Assembly (NCBI GenBank): GCA_015258095.1
Contig: JABZIV010000040.1
Span: 1-15,232, forward strand
Reading direction: 5' to 3'
Length of the DNA: 15,232 bases
Source: Lachnospiraceae bacterium
GTDB lineage: Bacteria; Bacillota; Clostridia; Lachnospirales; Lachnospiraceae
A program made the translations under genes and the position numbers. The notes under the pieces were generated by a model, which worked only from the letters and a program-made list of their open reading frames with translations, was not told where the DNA came from and made no database searches. Below, in pieces: positions 1-7,570 of this stretch; positions within the stretch are counted from its first letter, which is position 1; each line of letters starts with the position of its first letter.

Positions 1-1204
1 GTGCAAACTGCATTTCCGGCGTAAAAAGAAAACGCTCCGCCATCTGGGAAGCGGAAATTAATCCATCCGTCGTCGGCAGATAATCCGCTATATCCCGAAT
101 ACTGTCAATGACTCTTTCCTTCTCATTCAGTTCTTCATTTTCCTGCCTGAAATAAGCAATCCGAACGGTTTGCCCGCATTCCACACGCCCTGTATCCGGA
201 GGAATTTCTCCAAAAATGGTCTTCATCAGGGTAGATTTTCCGACCCCGTTTTTCCCCACTATCCCGATACGGTCATTGCGAAGAAAATGATAGTCAAAAT
301 GGGAAAAAAGCAATTTATCTCCATAGGACTTCCCGAGATCCTCAATCAAAATCGTTGACTTTCCGAGTCTTGTAAAAACGGAGGAGAGTTGCAGTTCCTC
401 TTCTTCCGTCGGCCCGTGCATGGAAGAAAGTTTTTCGTAACGGTCGAGTCTTGCTTTCTGCTTCGTGCTCCTTGCCTTCGCCCCTCTCCTGACCCAGGCA
501 AGTTCTTTTCGAAGGAGATTCTGCCTTGCCCTCTCCTTGGCAAACTCCCCTGATAAGCGTTCCGCCTTCTCCTCCAGATAGGCATCATACTTACAGTCAT
601 AGGAAATAAACTGCTCCCTATCCAGCTCCACAATCCGATTACAAATACTGTCCAGAAAATAGCGATCGTGCGTAACCAGAAGAATGCTCCCCTTAAAGCG
701 CTTCAAACGCTCTTCCAACCACTCACTGACTTCTTCATCTATATGGTTTGTCGGCTCATCAAGAAGCAAAAGGTCAGGCTCGACGCTCAATACGGAAAGC
801 AGCGCCAGTTGTTTCTTCTGCCCTCCGGAAAGTTTTGCACAGGAAATCGTAAAGTCACAAAGCCCAAGCTCTTGCAGAATCCGTTTTCCCATTGCCTCTT
901 TTTCTGTCTCGGGGATTTCTTCTGTAAAGCTCTTACAGAGTGCCGGAAGCAGCTCTTCCTCCTCTGAAAACCGGGTTTCCTGCGGAAGATAGGCCAGTTT
1001 CAAACCGCGTTTCTTCACTACCGTTCCTTCGTCTAACTCCTCTTCCCCCGCAATAATGCGGAGGAGGGTCGACTTCCCTCCTCCATTCTTTCCAATGAGG
1101 GCAACTTTCTCTCCTTCCTGCATAAAGAAATTTGCCTTGTGAAATAATCGCTTATTTTGAAAACTTTTGCTCGCATTCTCGACATTTAAAATACTTGTTG
1201 CCAT
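1..1204 (-). CDS. ABC-F family ATPase, 3' end outside window
   Basis: This is a soluble double-cassette ATPase of the ABC-F type, a family that acts on the ribosome (translation factors or antibiotic-target protection) and has no membrane domain. The open frame runs without interruption from ATG at 1204 to the window edge, 401 codons, so the C-terminal part is missing. Cassette 1 has Walker A GKNGGGKST (residues 38-46), signature LSGGQ (125-129), Walker B LLLLDEPTNHID (145-156) and the H-switch at H179. The charged inter-cassette linker contains STKQKARLDRY (246-256). Cassette 2 begins with Walker A GKNGVGKST at 317-325; its signature and Walker B lie off the window. The start is supported by GAAGGA a few bases upstream. 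The linker looks most like Uup/YdiF-type housekeeping members, but the subfamily cannot be fixed, and a resistance-type ABC-F is not excluded. It lies 72 bp behind the MATE gene with no obvious terminator. Confidence 0.92.
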   Translation of the reverse strand, partial: MATSILNVENASKSFQNKRLFHKANFFMQEGEKVALIGKNGGGKSTLLRIIAGEEELDEGTVVKKRGLKLAYLPQETRFSEEEELLPALCKSFTEEIPETEKEAMGKRILQELGLCDFTISCAKLSGGQKKQLALLSVLSVEPDLLLLDEPTNHIDEEVSEWLEERLKRFKGSILLVTHDRYFLDSICNRIVELDREQFISYDCKYDAYLEEKAERLSGEFAKERARQNLLRKELAWVRRGAKARSTKQKARLDRYEKLSSMHGPTEEEELQLSSVFTRLGKSTILIEDLGKSYGDKLLFSHFDYHFLRNDRIGIVGKNGVGKSTLMKTIFGEIPPDTGRVECGQTVRIAYFRQENEELNEKERVIDSIRDIADYLPTTDGLISASQMAERFLFTPEMQFA

Positions 1205-1276
1205 TTTATCCTTCAATTCTTCGTAAAGCGGCGCCAAACGACGTCCTTATCTTGTAGACTTTCTTTCTCCCCTATA

Positions 1277-2635
1277 TTAATTCATTCCCATCCCACTCTT
1301 CAACTTCTTTATACAATGGTAAAAAGCCGGGACCAAAAAGGCATCCGCAAAGAGCCAGGCGAGCGGAGAGGCATAACACGCTGCAATATAGCCGAAAACG
1401 GGAATAAGAAGAAAAGCAACCAGGGAACGCGCAATCATCTCACTCACCCCGGCAAACATGGCAAAACCCGAGAAGCCCATTCCCTGTATACAAAACCGCC
1501 ATACATTGACGAAGGTAAGCGGAATATAGAACAAGGAATTCGCTACAAGGAATTGCTTCGTCATCGCCAGCACTGCCGTCTCTTTCCCATCGATAAAAAT
1601 CTTCGGAACTTCCCCTCCAAAGAGGAAAAGCAGAACAAAAATCAGAATCGCATAGGCTGACCCGATCTTTGTTGCCGCCCAGACTCCCTCATCAATTCTC
1701 TTGTACTCTTTCGCTCCGGCATTTTGCCCTGCATACGTCGCCATGGTAGCACCCAAGGCATCAAAAACACAGCAGCAGAATCCGCTGATACGCTGCCCGG
1801 CTGTGATTGCCGCCATCGGAGCCGCACCAAGACCGTTTACCGCTGTCTGTAAAACGACGGAACCAATCGCGGTAATGCTGTATTGCAAGCCCATCGGGAC
1901 ACCCATGAGTAAAAGTCTCTTATAATAGTGCTTCTCGAAGCGCAGATCCCCTTTCTGAAAGCGGAGAATCGGAAACTTCTTCCTCATATAGAGTAAGCAG
2001 AGGAGGCCGGAAAGAAGCTGGGAAATCACCGTAGCATACGCCGGTCCGTCTACAGAAAACCCCATATAACGAATACTGACATAATCCAAGACAATATTCA
2101 ATAAGGCGGCAAAAATCAGGAAATACAGCGGGGTCTTCGAATCTCCGAGAGAACGGATAATCGAGCTGGTCATATTATAAAGGAATGTAGTCGGAATCCC
2201 CAGAAAGATAATCCAGATATAAATATAGGCATACGAAAAGGTTTCCTCCGGTGTGTTCATCAGCACCAGAATCCCCTTTGTAGTCAATCCGATAAGTACC
2301 GTCATAACCACGGAAAACAGAATCGTAAGCCACAAAAGATTTCCCACATACTTTCGAAGCTTAGTCTCCTGCTTCGCGCCAAACTTCTGGGCTACGGGAA
2401 TCGCAAACCCCGAACAAAGTCCAATGACAAATCCATTAATCATAAAACTGATTGCGGCTGTTGACCCTACTCCCGCAAGAGCGTTTAAACCCAGCATCTT
2501 TCCGACAATGATGGTATCCACCATGCTGTAAAACTGTTGGAACAGCGTCCCCAAGAACATCGGTAATGCAAAACCGACAATCAAACGAAGTGGATTTCCT
2601 TTTGTCAAATCCACCATAACGGATTTCTTTTCCAT
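1277..2635 (-). CDS. MATE family multidrug/Na+ antiporter
   Basis: This 452-aa integral membrane protein has the usual MATE length and about 12 hydrophobic segments. It starts with the family-typical run LTKGNPLRLIVGFALPMF, then FQQFYSMVDTIIVGK in the first helix pair and a second homologous half from about residue 235 (YYKRLLLMGVPMGLQYS). MATE proteins export cationic drugs or metabolites using a Na+ or H+ gradient; the substrate cannot be read from sequence. The ATG at 2635 is preceded by AAGGGAG at good spacing. It follows fbp by 79 bp and precedes the ABC-F gene by 72 bp, so the three may share a transcript, possibly reduced by a weak hairpin in the fbp-MATE gap. Confidence 0.93.
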   Translation of the reverse strand: MEKKSVMVDLTKGNPLRLIVGFALPMFLGTLFQQFYSMVDTIIVGKMLGLNALAGVGSTAAISFMINGFVIGLCSGFAIPVAQKFGAKQETKLRKYVGNLLWLTILFSVVMTVLIGLTTKGILVLMNTPEETFSYAYIYIWIIFLGIPTTFLYNMTSSIIRSLGDSKTPLYFLIFAALLNIVLDYVSIRYMGFSVDGPAYATVISQLLSGLLCLLYMRKKFPILRFQKGDLRFEKHYYKRLLLMGVPMGLQYSITAIGSVVLQTAVNGLGAAPMAAITAGQRISGFCCCVFDALGATMATYAGQNAGAKEYKRIDEGVWAATKIGSAYAILIFVLLFLFGGEVPKIFIDGKETAVLAMTKQFLVANSLFYIPLTFVNVWRFCIQGMGFSGFAMFAGVSEMIARSLVAFLLIPVFGYIAACYASPLAWLFADAFLVPAFYHCIKKLKSGMGMN

Positions 2636-2659
2636 TTTTCTCCCTTCTCTACTCGACTA

Positions 2660-2689
2660 AAGAAAAACGTACAGACTCCCGCTTTTCTT
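2660..2689 (-). terminator. weak A/U-rich hairpin between fbp and MATE gene
   Basis: On the minus strand AAGAAAAGCG pairs with CGTTTTTCTT across a 10-nt loop, a 10-bp stem with one G-U pair. The 3' arm is itself U-rich. It sits between the fbp stop and the MATE ribosome binding site. It could be a partial terminator lowering MATE/ABC-F expression or may have no function; the stem is A-U rich and hence weak. Confidence 0.3.
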
Positions 2690-2714
2690 CTATTCTATCC
2701 TTCGTCCCCATCTG

Positions 2715-4652
2715 CTAATGCAGTTCTTCTTTAATTTCTCCATTTCGATAGGCTTCCAGCAAAGCAAGCAAATCTTCCATCTGCTCCTTCAACTCGATTC
2801 CTTTATCCGTCTCTCCGATACGAATCCTGTTCTTCATCCGTTCTACAACAGAGATACACGGTGTATTCTCCTCGCCCTTCTGGAAATTCCTATGCTCTGC
2901 CAAGGAGAGGTGCTTCGAATCATAAATCAAAGTATACCCCGCGATACCGGTTTTAGAATGATACGCTTTGGAAATTCCGCCGTCAATCACAAATACTTTG
3001 CCATTCGCTTTAACCGGCCTCTCTCCGTTTTTGCTTTTCACCGGAACATGACCGTTTACAATATGGGAAAGGGCGGGAATTTCATGGAACTCTTCGATAA
3101 TTCGGTCTACATAGCTTTCCTTCTCCACCCATCTGTAATAGGCATTATAGCGCTCTTTATGACTCTCCGGATCCGCAATAAAACAATGCTCAAAACTGCT
3201 CATCTTATCTTTTCCGAAAAGGGGAGACTTCGGTCCACACCAAAGATACCAGAAAAAATCGGTCGCATAGCGCTTTCCGTTGGGATCCAGTTCCGCATTC
3301 ATAAAATAAGCTTCTCTACATTTCTGCTCGCAATAATCCAGTAATCTTTTCCCGGCCACTTCCCCGTCTCTTGTCGTGATGGAAAGAAAATCGCCGCCTT
3401 CCGTCATCGGAATACAGCCGTGAAAGAGAATGTTATGATTCACGACCTTATACATTCCGCCATGACTGAAGAAAAAGTCCATGTGCCTTTTCAATACCTT
3501 GGAATGGGTGAAACTGTAAATTAAGGTATCCATCAACTCCTGCTCTTTCTCTGAAAGTTGATAGGGATCCTTCCAATCCACGGTCGGAAACGAGCAGTCC
3601 CGCATGGGATATACGATTCCCTCTACTTCCACCTCCGCCTTTTCCGGATGGATTTTATGGAGAAGCATCCTATGAGAAAGACCATACTCAGGGTGTCTCC
3701 GGATGAGCTGTCCTTCCTCTTTCCACTGTATCACACTGATCATTTTACACATCTTTGCAGCAAGAGCCGGTTCCACCGAATCCGCAACATTTTCATCCCA
3801 AAGATGGGGATAAAAAAATGTACAGGGGTCCTCCCCATAAATTTCCTGTGCCAACATCGAAAGCGGCCGAATATTGATTCCATAGCCATCTTCCAGCATA
3901 TCAAAGTTATTGTAGGAGGTGGCGATGCGAAGGACATTCGCGATGCAAGCCGGGTTCCCGGAACTTGCCCCCATCCAATCCACATCATGATTTCCCCACT
4001 GGATATCTACATCATGAAAGGACAGAAGCTCTTCCATGATGCGGTCCGGCCTTGCCCCCCTATCGTAGATATCCCCGATAATGTGCAGACAATCAATACT
4101 CAGATTCTGGATCAACTCACAGAGGGCAATAATAAACTCTTTTCCTCTCCCGACATCCACGATTCCTTCCAGAATTTCTTTATGATAGAGATCAGTGTCT
4201 TCTTCGCCCGGGTACAGTAACTCCTCTATCGCATAAGCGAACTCTTTCGGAAGCTTCTTTCTTACTTTGGATCTCGTATATTTCGACGCCACTTTCAAAC
4301 ATAGCACGGAAAGATAATGCAAAACCGCTTTTTGCAGATGCATATCCTTCAGTCTGTCATTTCCTTTTTCCTGAAAACTTTCCCTCGGATAATAGACGAG
4401 ATTTGCCAAACGAAGCTGCTCGTCATTCGACAGTTCCGTAAAAAGCTCTGCAATCTTTGCTCGAATGACACCGGAAGCGGAGCGCAAAAGAAAGATAAAA
4501 GCTTCACTCTCCCCGTGCAAATCGGAAAAGAAGTATTCCGTTCCTTTCGGAAGGGCACAGATTGCCCGCAGATTAATCACCTCCGCAGCAGTCTTGTTTG
4601 CGCTCGGAAAACTCTTTGCCAACAGTCGAAGATAATCCAGGTCCCGTTTCAT
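2715..4652 (-). CDS. fbp: Fructose-1,6-bisphosphatase, class III
   Basis: This gluconeogenic enzyme hydrolyses fructose-1,6-bisphosphate to fructose-6-phosphate in the cytoplasm. The 645-aa protein matches the usual length (about 640-670 aa) of the Firmicutes class III enzyme, which belongs to the metallophosphoesterase superfamily and is unrelated to class I/II FBPases. The metal-site motifs are visible in order: SDLHGE (D44, H46), GDIYDRG (D194, D197), GNHD (N221, H222) and NGH (533-535), followed by VIDGGISKAYHSKTGIAGY. The ATG at 4652 has a very strong GGGGGAGG site 5 bases upstream. A 333-bp leader/intergenic region separates it from ftsH, so it probably has its own promoter. It may head a unit with the MATE and ABC-F genes. 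Confidence 0.97.
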   Translation of the reverse strand: MKRDLDYLRLLAKSFPSANKTAAEVINLRAICALPKGTEYFFSDLHGESEAFIFLLRSASGVIRAKIAELFTELSNDEQLRLANLVYYPRESFQEKGNDRLKDMHLQKAVLHYLSVLCLKVASKYTRSKVRKKLPKEFAYAIEELLYPGEEDTDLYHKEILEGIVDVGRGKEFIIALCELIQNLSIDCLHIIGDIYDRGARPDRIMEELLSFHDVDIQWGNHDVDWMGASSGNPACIANVLRIATSYNNFDMLEDGYGINIRPLSMLAQEIYGEDPCTFFYPHLWDENVADSVEPALAAKMCKMISVIQWKEEGQLIRRHPEYGLSHRMLLHKIHPEKAEVEVEGIVYPMRDCSFPTVDWKDPYQLSEKEQELMDTLIYSFTHSKVLKRHMDFFFSHGGMYKVVNHNILFHGCIPMTEGGDFLSITTRDGEVAGKRLLDYCEQKCREAYFMNAELDPNGKRYATDFFWYLWCGPKSPLFGKDKMSSFEHCFIADPESHKERYNAYYRWVEKESYVDRIIEEFHEIPALSHIVNGHVPVKSKNGERPVKANGKVFVIDGGISKAYHSKTGIAGYTLIYDSKHLSLAEHRNFQKGEENTPCISVVERMKNRIRIGETDKGIELKEQMEDLLALLEAYRNGEIKEELH

Positions 4653-4678
4653 TCGTGCCTCCCCCTTTACGAAATAAA

Positions 4679-4698
4679 CGTTTCAGATCGTTTCCGAT
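4679..4698 (-). repeat. 10-bp tandem repeat upstream of fbp, possible operator
   Basis: The plus-strand words CGTTTCAGAT and CGTTTCCGAT lie head to tail and match at 9 of 10 positions, one helical turn apart, just upstream of the fbp ribosome binding site. On the minus strand the segment CGGAAACGATCTGA (4696-4683) resembles a CcpA cre site with two mismatches at its outer positions. A regulatory role is inference. Confidence 0.35.
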
Positions 4699-4808
4699 AC
4701 CTGAACAAGTCCTTCGGCCCTTACCTATTCTCTATCTACACCCGTTCCTCTATCTTCTTTTTCCAATGTACCATAGTTTGCAATGGACTGACCAGCCTTT
4801 TTTAGAAA

Positions 4809-4829
4809 TCTATATCGCAATCTATATAG
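4809..4829. repeat. TCTATAT direct repeats / CTATAT inverted repeat
   Basis: TCTATAT occurs at 4809-4815 and again at 4821-4827, 12 bp apart. The same bases form an inverted repeat (CTATAT at 4810-4815 with ATATAG at 4824-4829). It could be a small operator or -10-like elements of the fbp promoter. In such A/T-rich DNA, chance is also possible. Confidence 0.25.
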
Positions 4830-4902
4830 CGGATAAGAAAAGTTTCTCTTTTCGCCCTCTTTTTTATGCTCTTTTTACGTTTCCTTTTTTAGCAAAGGAA
4901 AA

Positions 4903-4938
4903 TGCCTTCCGCCGAGAAAAATCTTTCGAAGGAAGGCA
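4903..4938 (-). terminator. Intrinsic terminator of ftsH
   Basis: On the minus strand TGCCTTCC pairs with GGAAGGCA (8 bp). The 20-nt loop can itself form about 5 more pairs. The stem is followed by TTTTCCTTT. It lies 47 bp past the ftsH stop codon. Confidence 0.65.
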
Positions 4939-4985
4939 CTCTTTCAGCCCAAAGCATCCGTCGCTATAATGAAAATACATTTCTT

Positions 4986-6935
4986 CTACTCTTCTGTCTT
5001 CGCAAGCACGGAAGGATCGACCTCTTTCCTGTTCAAAATCTCCATAAATTCTTCTCCGGAGATGGTTTCCTTTTCATAAAGGAACTTCGTGATTTCATGA
5101 AGCTTGGTGATATTCTCTTCCAAAAGCTTATACGCTTTATCATGCTGCTTCTTCACCAGCGCAACAACCATATCATCAATCTTTGTTTGTGTTTCGGGAG
5201 AAACGGTAAGCGTTGCGTCGCCGCCCAGATACTGGTTATGCAGCTGCTCCATAGCAACCATACCAATCCCGTCCGCCATGCCGTAACGGGTAATCATGGC
5301 TCTCGCGGACTTGGTTGCCTGCTCAATATCGTTTGACGCACCGGTAGTACAAGTATGGAAGATCAGCTCTTCCGCACACCTGCCGCCTGTCAGGGTCGCA
5401 ATCTTGTTTTCCAGCTCTTCCTTCGAATAAAGGTAGTGATTTCCTTCGTCATCCACCTGCATGGTATAGCCTAAAGCACCGGAAGTTCTGGGAATAATCG
5501 TAATCTTATGAACCGGGGCAGAATCCTTCTGCAAAGCGGCGACAAGCGCATGCCCCACTTCATGATAGGAAACAATCAGCTTCTCCTTGTCCGTCATCAC
5601 CTTATTCTTCTTCTGGTAACCGGCAATAACAACTTCAATGGACTCTTCCAGGTCAGACTGAATCACCCTCTCCCTTCCTGCACGAACCGCGCGAAGTGCA
5701 GCTTCATTAATGATATTTGCGAGCTCCGCACCGGATGCACCGGGTGCCGCCTTGGCAATGGCTTCCAGGTTCACATTGTCTGACATCTTGATCTTCTTAC
5801 TGTGCACTTTCAGAATATCTATCCTTCCCTGAAAATCGGGAAGCTCTACCGGCACTCTTCTGTCGAAACGTCCCGGACGAAGTAAGGCGGGATCCAGCTG
5901 ATCCGGCTGATTCGTTGCAGCAAGAAGGATGATTGCCTTCGAACTGTCGAAGCCGTCCATTTCCGTGAGCAGCTGATTCAGAGTCTGCTCCCGCTCATCA
6001 TTTCCTCCTAAGCCGCCTGCTCCGCGCTTCTTTCCAATCGCATCGATTTCATCGATGAAAATGATACACGGTGCCTTCTTCTTTGCTTGCTCGAAAAGGT
6101 CCCGTACCTTCGCAGCACCCATTCCTACAAACATCTCCACAAACTCAGAACCGGAGATAGAGAAAAAGGGTACGCCGGCTTCTCCTGCAACCGCCTTTGC
6201 CAGCATGGTTTTACCGGTTCCCGGGGGACCAACCAGTAAGGCTCCCTTCGGAATCTTTGCTCCAATCTTCGCATATTTGTCCGGGTGGTTCAGATAATCT
6301 ACCATTTCGGTGAGCAGTTCTTTCGCTTCATCTTCTCCGGCTACATCTTTAAAGCGGATACTGTCGTCCTTCTTTTCATACTCTCTTGCATTGGACTTTC
6401 CGAAGCCGCCAAGGCCGAAGCCTCCGCCTCCCATGCCTCCCATCGCGGAACTCATTCGCTTAGAGAGCCAATTTCCGACCGCCATAAAGAGGAGTAAGGG
6501 AACAATCCAGGAAAAAATAAAGTTCAGGAGGAAATTATTCTCTACCGGAACGGTTTCATTGTACTTTACACCCTGCTTCGTAAGTTCATTGATAATCTGC
6601 GCTTCAGCGAACTCATTTTTAATTCTGGTCGTACTGTAAATGCTTGTCTTCCCGTCTTTTACGACTTCATAATCTATGGAATCTTCCTTGAATTCCACCG
6701 CTTTTACCGTCTGCTCCTCTATCGCCTTCTGAAAATCAGAATAGCTGCTGCTCTGAATACGAGACTGCTTGATAGCAGGGATCACAAAACTGTTTAAAAG
6801 CAAAGTAATAATCAAGGCTGCAAAAACATAAAACAAATAGGGATTCGGTCGATTCCCATTTCCCCCCTTATTATTCCGCTTCTGCTTATCCGAGAAAAAT
6901 TCGTCAAAATTCGGGAACGAATTGTTTTTATCCAT
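4986..6935 (-). CDS. ftsH: ATP-dependent zinc metalloprotease FtsH
   Basis: FtsH is a membrane-anchored AAA+ protease that forms hexamers and degrades damaged membrane proteins and short-lived regulators. In this 649-aa protein the order is: short polar N terminus, membrane segment 1 (about 33-55), extracytoplasmic domain (56-135), membrane segment 2 (about 136-155), a glycine-rich joint (165-178), and the AAA+ domain with Walker A GPPGTGKT (236-243), Walker B IIFIDEID (291-298) and the second region of homology with RPGRFDRR (353-360). The protease domain follows, with the zinc site HEVGH (458-462) and a probable third ligand D536 in TGASNDI. The ATG at 6935 has AGGAGAG 7 bases upstream. The tilS/hpt genes that often adjoin ftsH in Firmicutes are not here; it stands as a single-gene unit between two terminators. 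A weak candidate promoter (TGTAAA, 16 bp, TATAGA) is in the 50 bp upstream. Confidence 0.97.
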   Translation of the reverse strand: MDKNNSFPNFDEFFSDKQKRNNKGGNGNRPNPYLFYVFAALIITLLLNSFVIPAIKQSRIQSSSYSDFQKAIEEQTVKAVEFKEDSIDYEVVKDGKTSIYSTTRIKNEFAEAQIINELTKQGVKYNETVPVENNFLLNFIFSWIVPLLLFMAVGNWLSKRMSSAMGGMGGGGFGLGGFGKSNAREYEKKDDSIRFKDVAGEDEAKELLTEMVDYLNHPDKYAKIGAKIPKGALLVGPPGTGKTMLAKAVAGEAGVPFFSISGSEFVEMFVGMGAAKVRDLFEQAKKKAPCIIFIDEIDAIGKKRGAGGLGGNDEREQTLNQLLTEMDGFDSSKAIILLAATNQPDQLDPALLRPGRFDRRVPVELPDFQGRIDILKVHSKKIKMSDNVNLEAIAKAAPGASGAELANIINEAALRAVRAGRERVIQSDLEESIEVVIAGYQKKNKVMTDKEKLIVSYHEVGHALVAALQKDSAPVHKITIIPRTSGALGYTMQVDDEGNHYLYSKEELENKIATLTGGRCAEELIFHTCTTGASNDIEQATKSARAMITRYGMADGIGMVAMEQLHNQYLGGDATLTVSPETQTKIDDMVVALVKKQHDKAYKLLEENITKLHEITKFLYEKETISGEEFMEILNRKEVDPSVLAKTEE

Positions 6936-6985
6936 TCTTTACTCTCCTTGCTCAATCTATATCCTTTGCTCTTCTCCTTTACATG

Positions 6986-7020
6986 AAAAGAACCCGATAC
7001 GCGAAGTATAGGGTTCTTTT
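6986..7020 (-). terminator. Strong hairpin terminator ending the copA-csoR operon
   Basis: AAAAGAACCC (6986-6995) pairs perfectly with GGGTTCTTTT (7011-7020). Inside, after one mismatch, ATAC (6997-7000) pairs with GTAT (7006-7009) around a 5-nt loop. The 3' arm ends in TTCTTTT when read on either strand, so it can work in both directions. It lies 27 bp past the csoR stop and isolates ftsH from the copper operon. Confidence 0.85.
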
Positions 7021-7047
7021 GTGTTTAAAGTATGAAAATCTTACAGA

Positions 7048-7350
7048 TTACATAATTTTTTTGATTAAGTCACAAAGCTCTTCTACCGCACCTTCTCTTC
7101 CCTCTTCTATTTCTTCCACTACACAGGAAGCGATATGTCTTTGTAAAAGTTCCTTGCTGAAGGCCTTTAAAGCGGAGGAAACGGAACTCACCTGGGTAAT
7201 GATATCCACACAATACCGATCTTCCTCCAACATATTCCGAATGCCCTTAATCTGTCCTTCCATCCGATTCAGGCGAGAAATCAATGCTTTCTTCTCGCTC
7301 GTCTCTCTGGGCTGTAACTTCTTTCTTTCCCCGCAAGCACAGTTCTCCAT
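7048..7350 (-). CDS. csoR: CsoR-type copper-sensing transcriptional repressor
   Basis: This is a 100-aa all-helical repressor that releases DNA on binding Cu+. The Cu+ ligand set is present: C47, H72 and C76, with the same C-x24-H-x3-C spacing as the C36/H61/C65 triad of the M. tuberculosis prototype. The body opens with the family hallmark SRLNRMEGQIKGI (25-37). I chose ATG at 7350, not the upstream ATG at 7383, because the 7350 start has AGGTG 4 bases ahead, lies 7 bp after the copA stop and gives a family-typical N terminus; the 7383 start would overlap copA by 26 bp and add 11 residues unlike CsoR. The N terminus has two further cysteines (C4, C6). It is last in the copA operon, whose promoter holds a matching operator, so it should repress its own synthesis. 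Confidence 0.93.
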   Translation of the reverse strand: MENCACGERKKLQPRETSEKKALISRLNRMEGQIKGIRNMLEEDRYCVDIITQVSSVSSALKAFSKELLQRHIASCVVEEIEEGREGAVEELCDLIKKIM

Positions 7351-7354
7351 CTGA

Positions 7355-7359
7355 CACCT
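7355..7359 (-). promoter_or_regulatory. csoR ribosome binding site overlapping copA stop
   Basis: AGGTG on the minus strand overlaps the copA stop codon (TAG, 7360-7358) and ends 4 bases before the csoR ATG at 7350. It decides in favour of the shorter csoR start and suggests csoR translation is coupled to copA termination. Confidence 0.6.
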
Positions 7360-7570
7360 ACCCGGAAATTCCCGTGACCTCATAATCCGCCTTCTCCACA
7401 GCTTCTTTCAGCTCGGCGTCACTGACAGCACTCTTCAAATAAACGACTGCTGTCCCGCTTTCATGACTCACCTCTGCATGATCTACGCCGGAAATCGCCT
7501 CCAGTGCCTTCTTTACCGTTGCTTCGCAATGTCCGCACATCATTCCCTTAATTGTCATCTTCTTTTCCAT
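7358..7570 (-). CDS. Possible nested CopZ-like copper chaperone (internal start in copA)
   Basis: The last 70 codons of copA form a complete heavy-metal-associated domain that could also be made as a free protein from ATG at 7570 (CopA M779). A perfect AGGAGG (7584-7579) lies 8 bases before this ATG, a better site than that of copA itself. The product has the CopZ size (about 70 aa), the Cu+ site GMMCGHC (residues 9-15 of the short form) and the usual beta-alpha-beta pattern ending VEKADYEV. CopZ proteins carry Cu+ to CopA and CsoR, and no separate copZ is in this operon. The fused domain is certain; independent translation is inference, since the AGGAGG also encodes part of a Lys/Glu-rich linker (KEEEKR) and may be accidental. 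Confidence 0.45.
   Translation of the reverse strand: MEKKMTIKGMMCGHCEATVKKALEAISGVDHAEVSHESGTAVVYLKSAVSDAELKEAVEKADYEVTGISG

Larger units (their letters stand above)
4653..4985. other. 333-bp non-coding region between ftsH and fbp
   Basis: No supportable gene was found here. From the ftsH side it holds the ftsH terminator hairpin (4903-4938), a second short hairpin (4880-4887 with 4894-4901) without a U-tract, a pair of TCTATAT repeats (4809-4815 and 4821-4827), a long stretch without recognisable signals, a 10-bp tandem repeat (4679-4698) and the fbp ribosome binding site. The fbp promoter must be here, but I found no convincing -35/-10 pair; TATAGA-type -10-like words occur within 4809-4829 without a good -35 partner. 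Confidence 0.6.

Noticed and set aside
2718..4220. Two long plus-strand open frames (208 and 220 codons) opposite fbp
   Set aside because: They are antisense to a well-supported enzyme gene, have no recognisable domains and no ribosome sites of note.
4880..4901. Hairpin TTTCCTTT / AAAGGAAA in the ftsH-fbp gap
   Set aside because: It has a regular 8-bp stem but is A/T rich and is not followed by a U-tract on either strand, so I do not call it a terminator.
7351..7383. Upstream csoR start at 7383
   Set aside because: It would overlap copA by 26 bp and add 11 residues not typical of CsoR; the start at 7350 has its own AGGTG and sits just after the copA stop.
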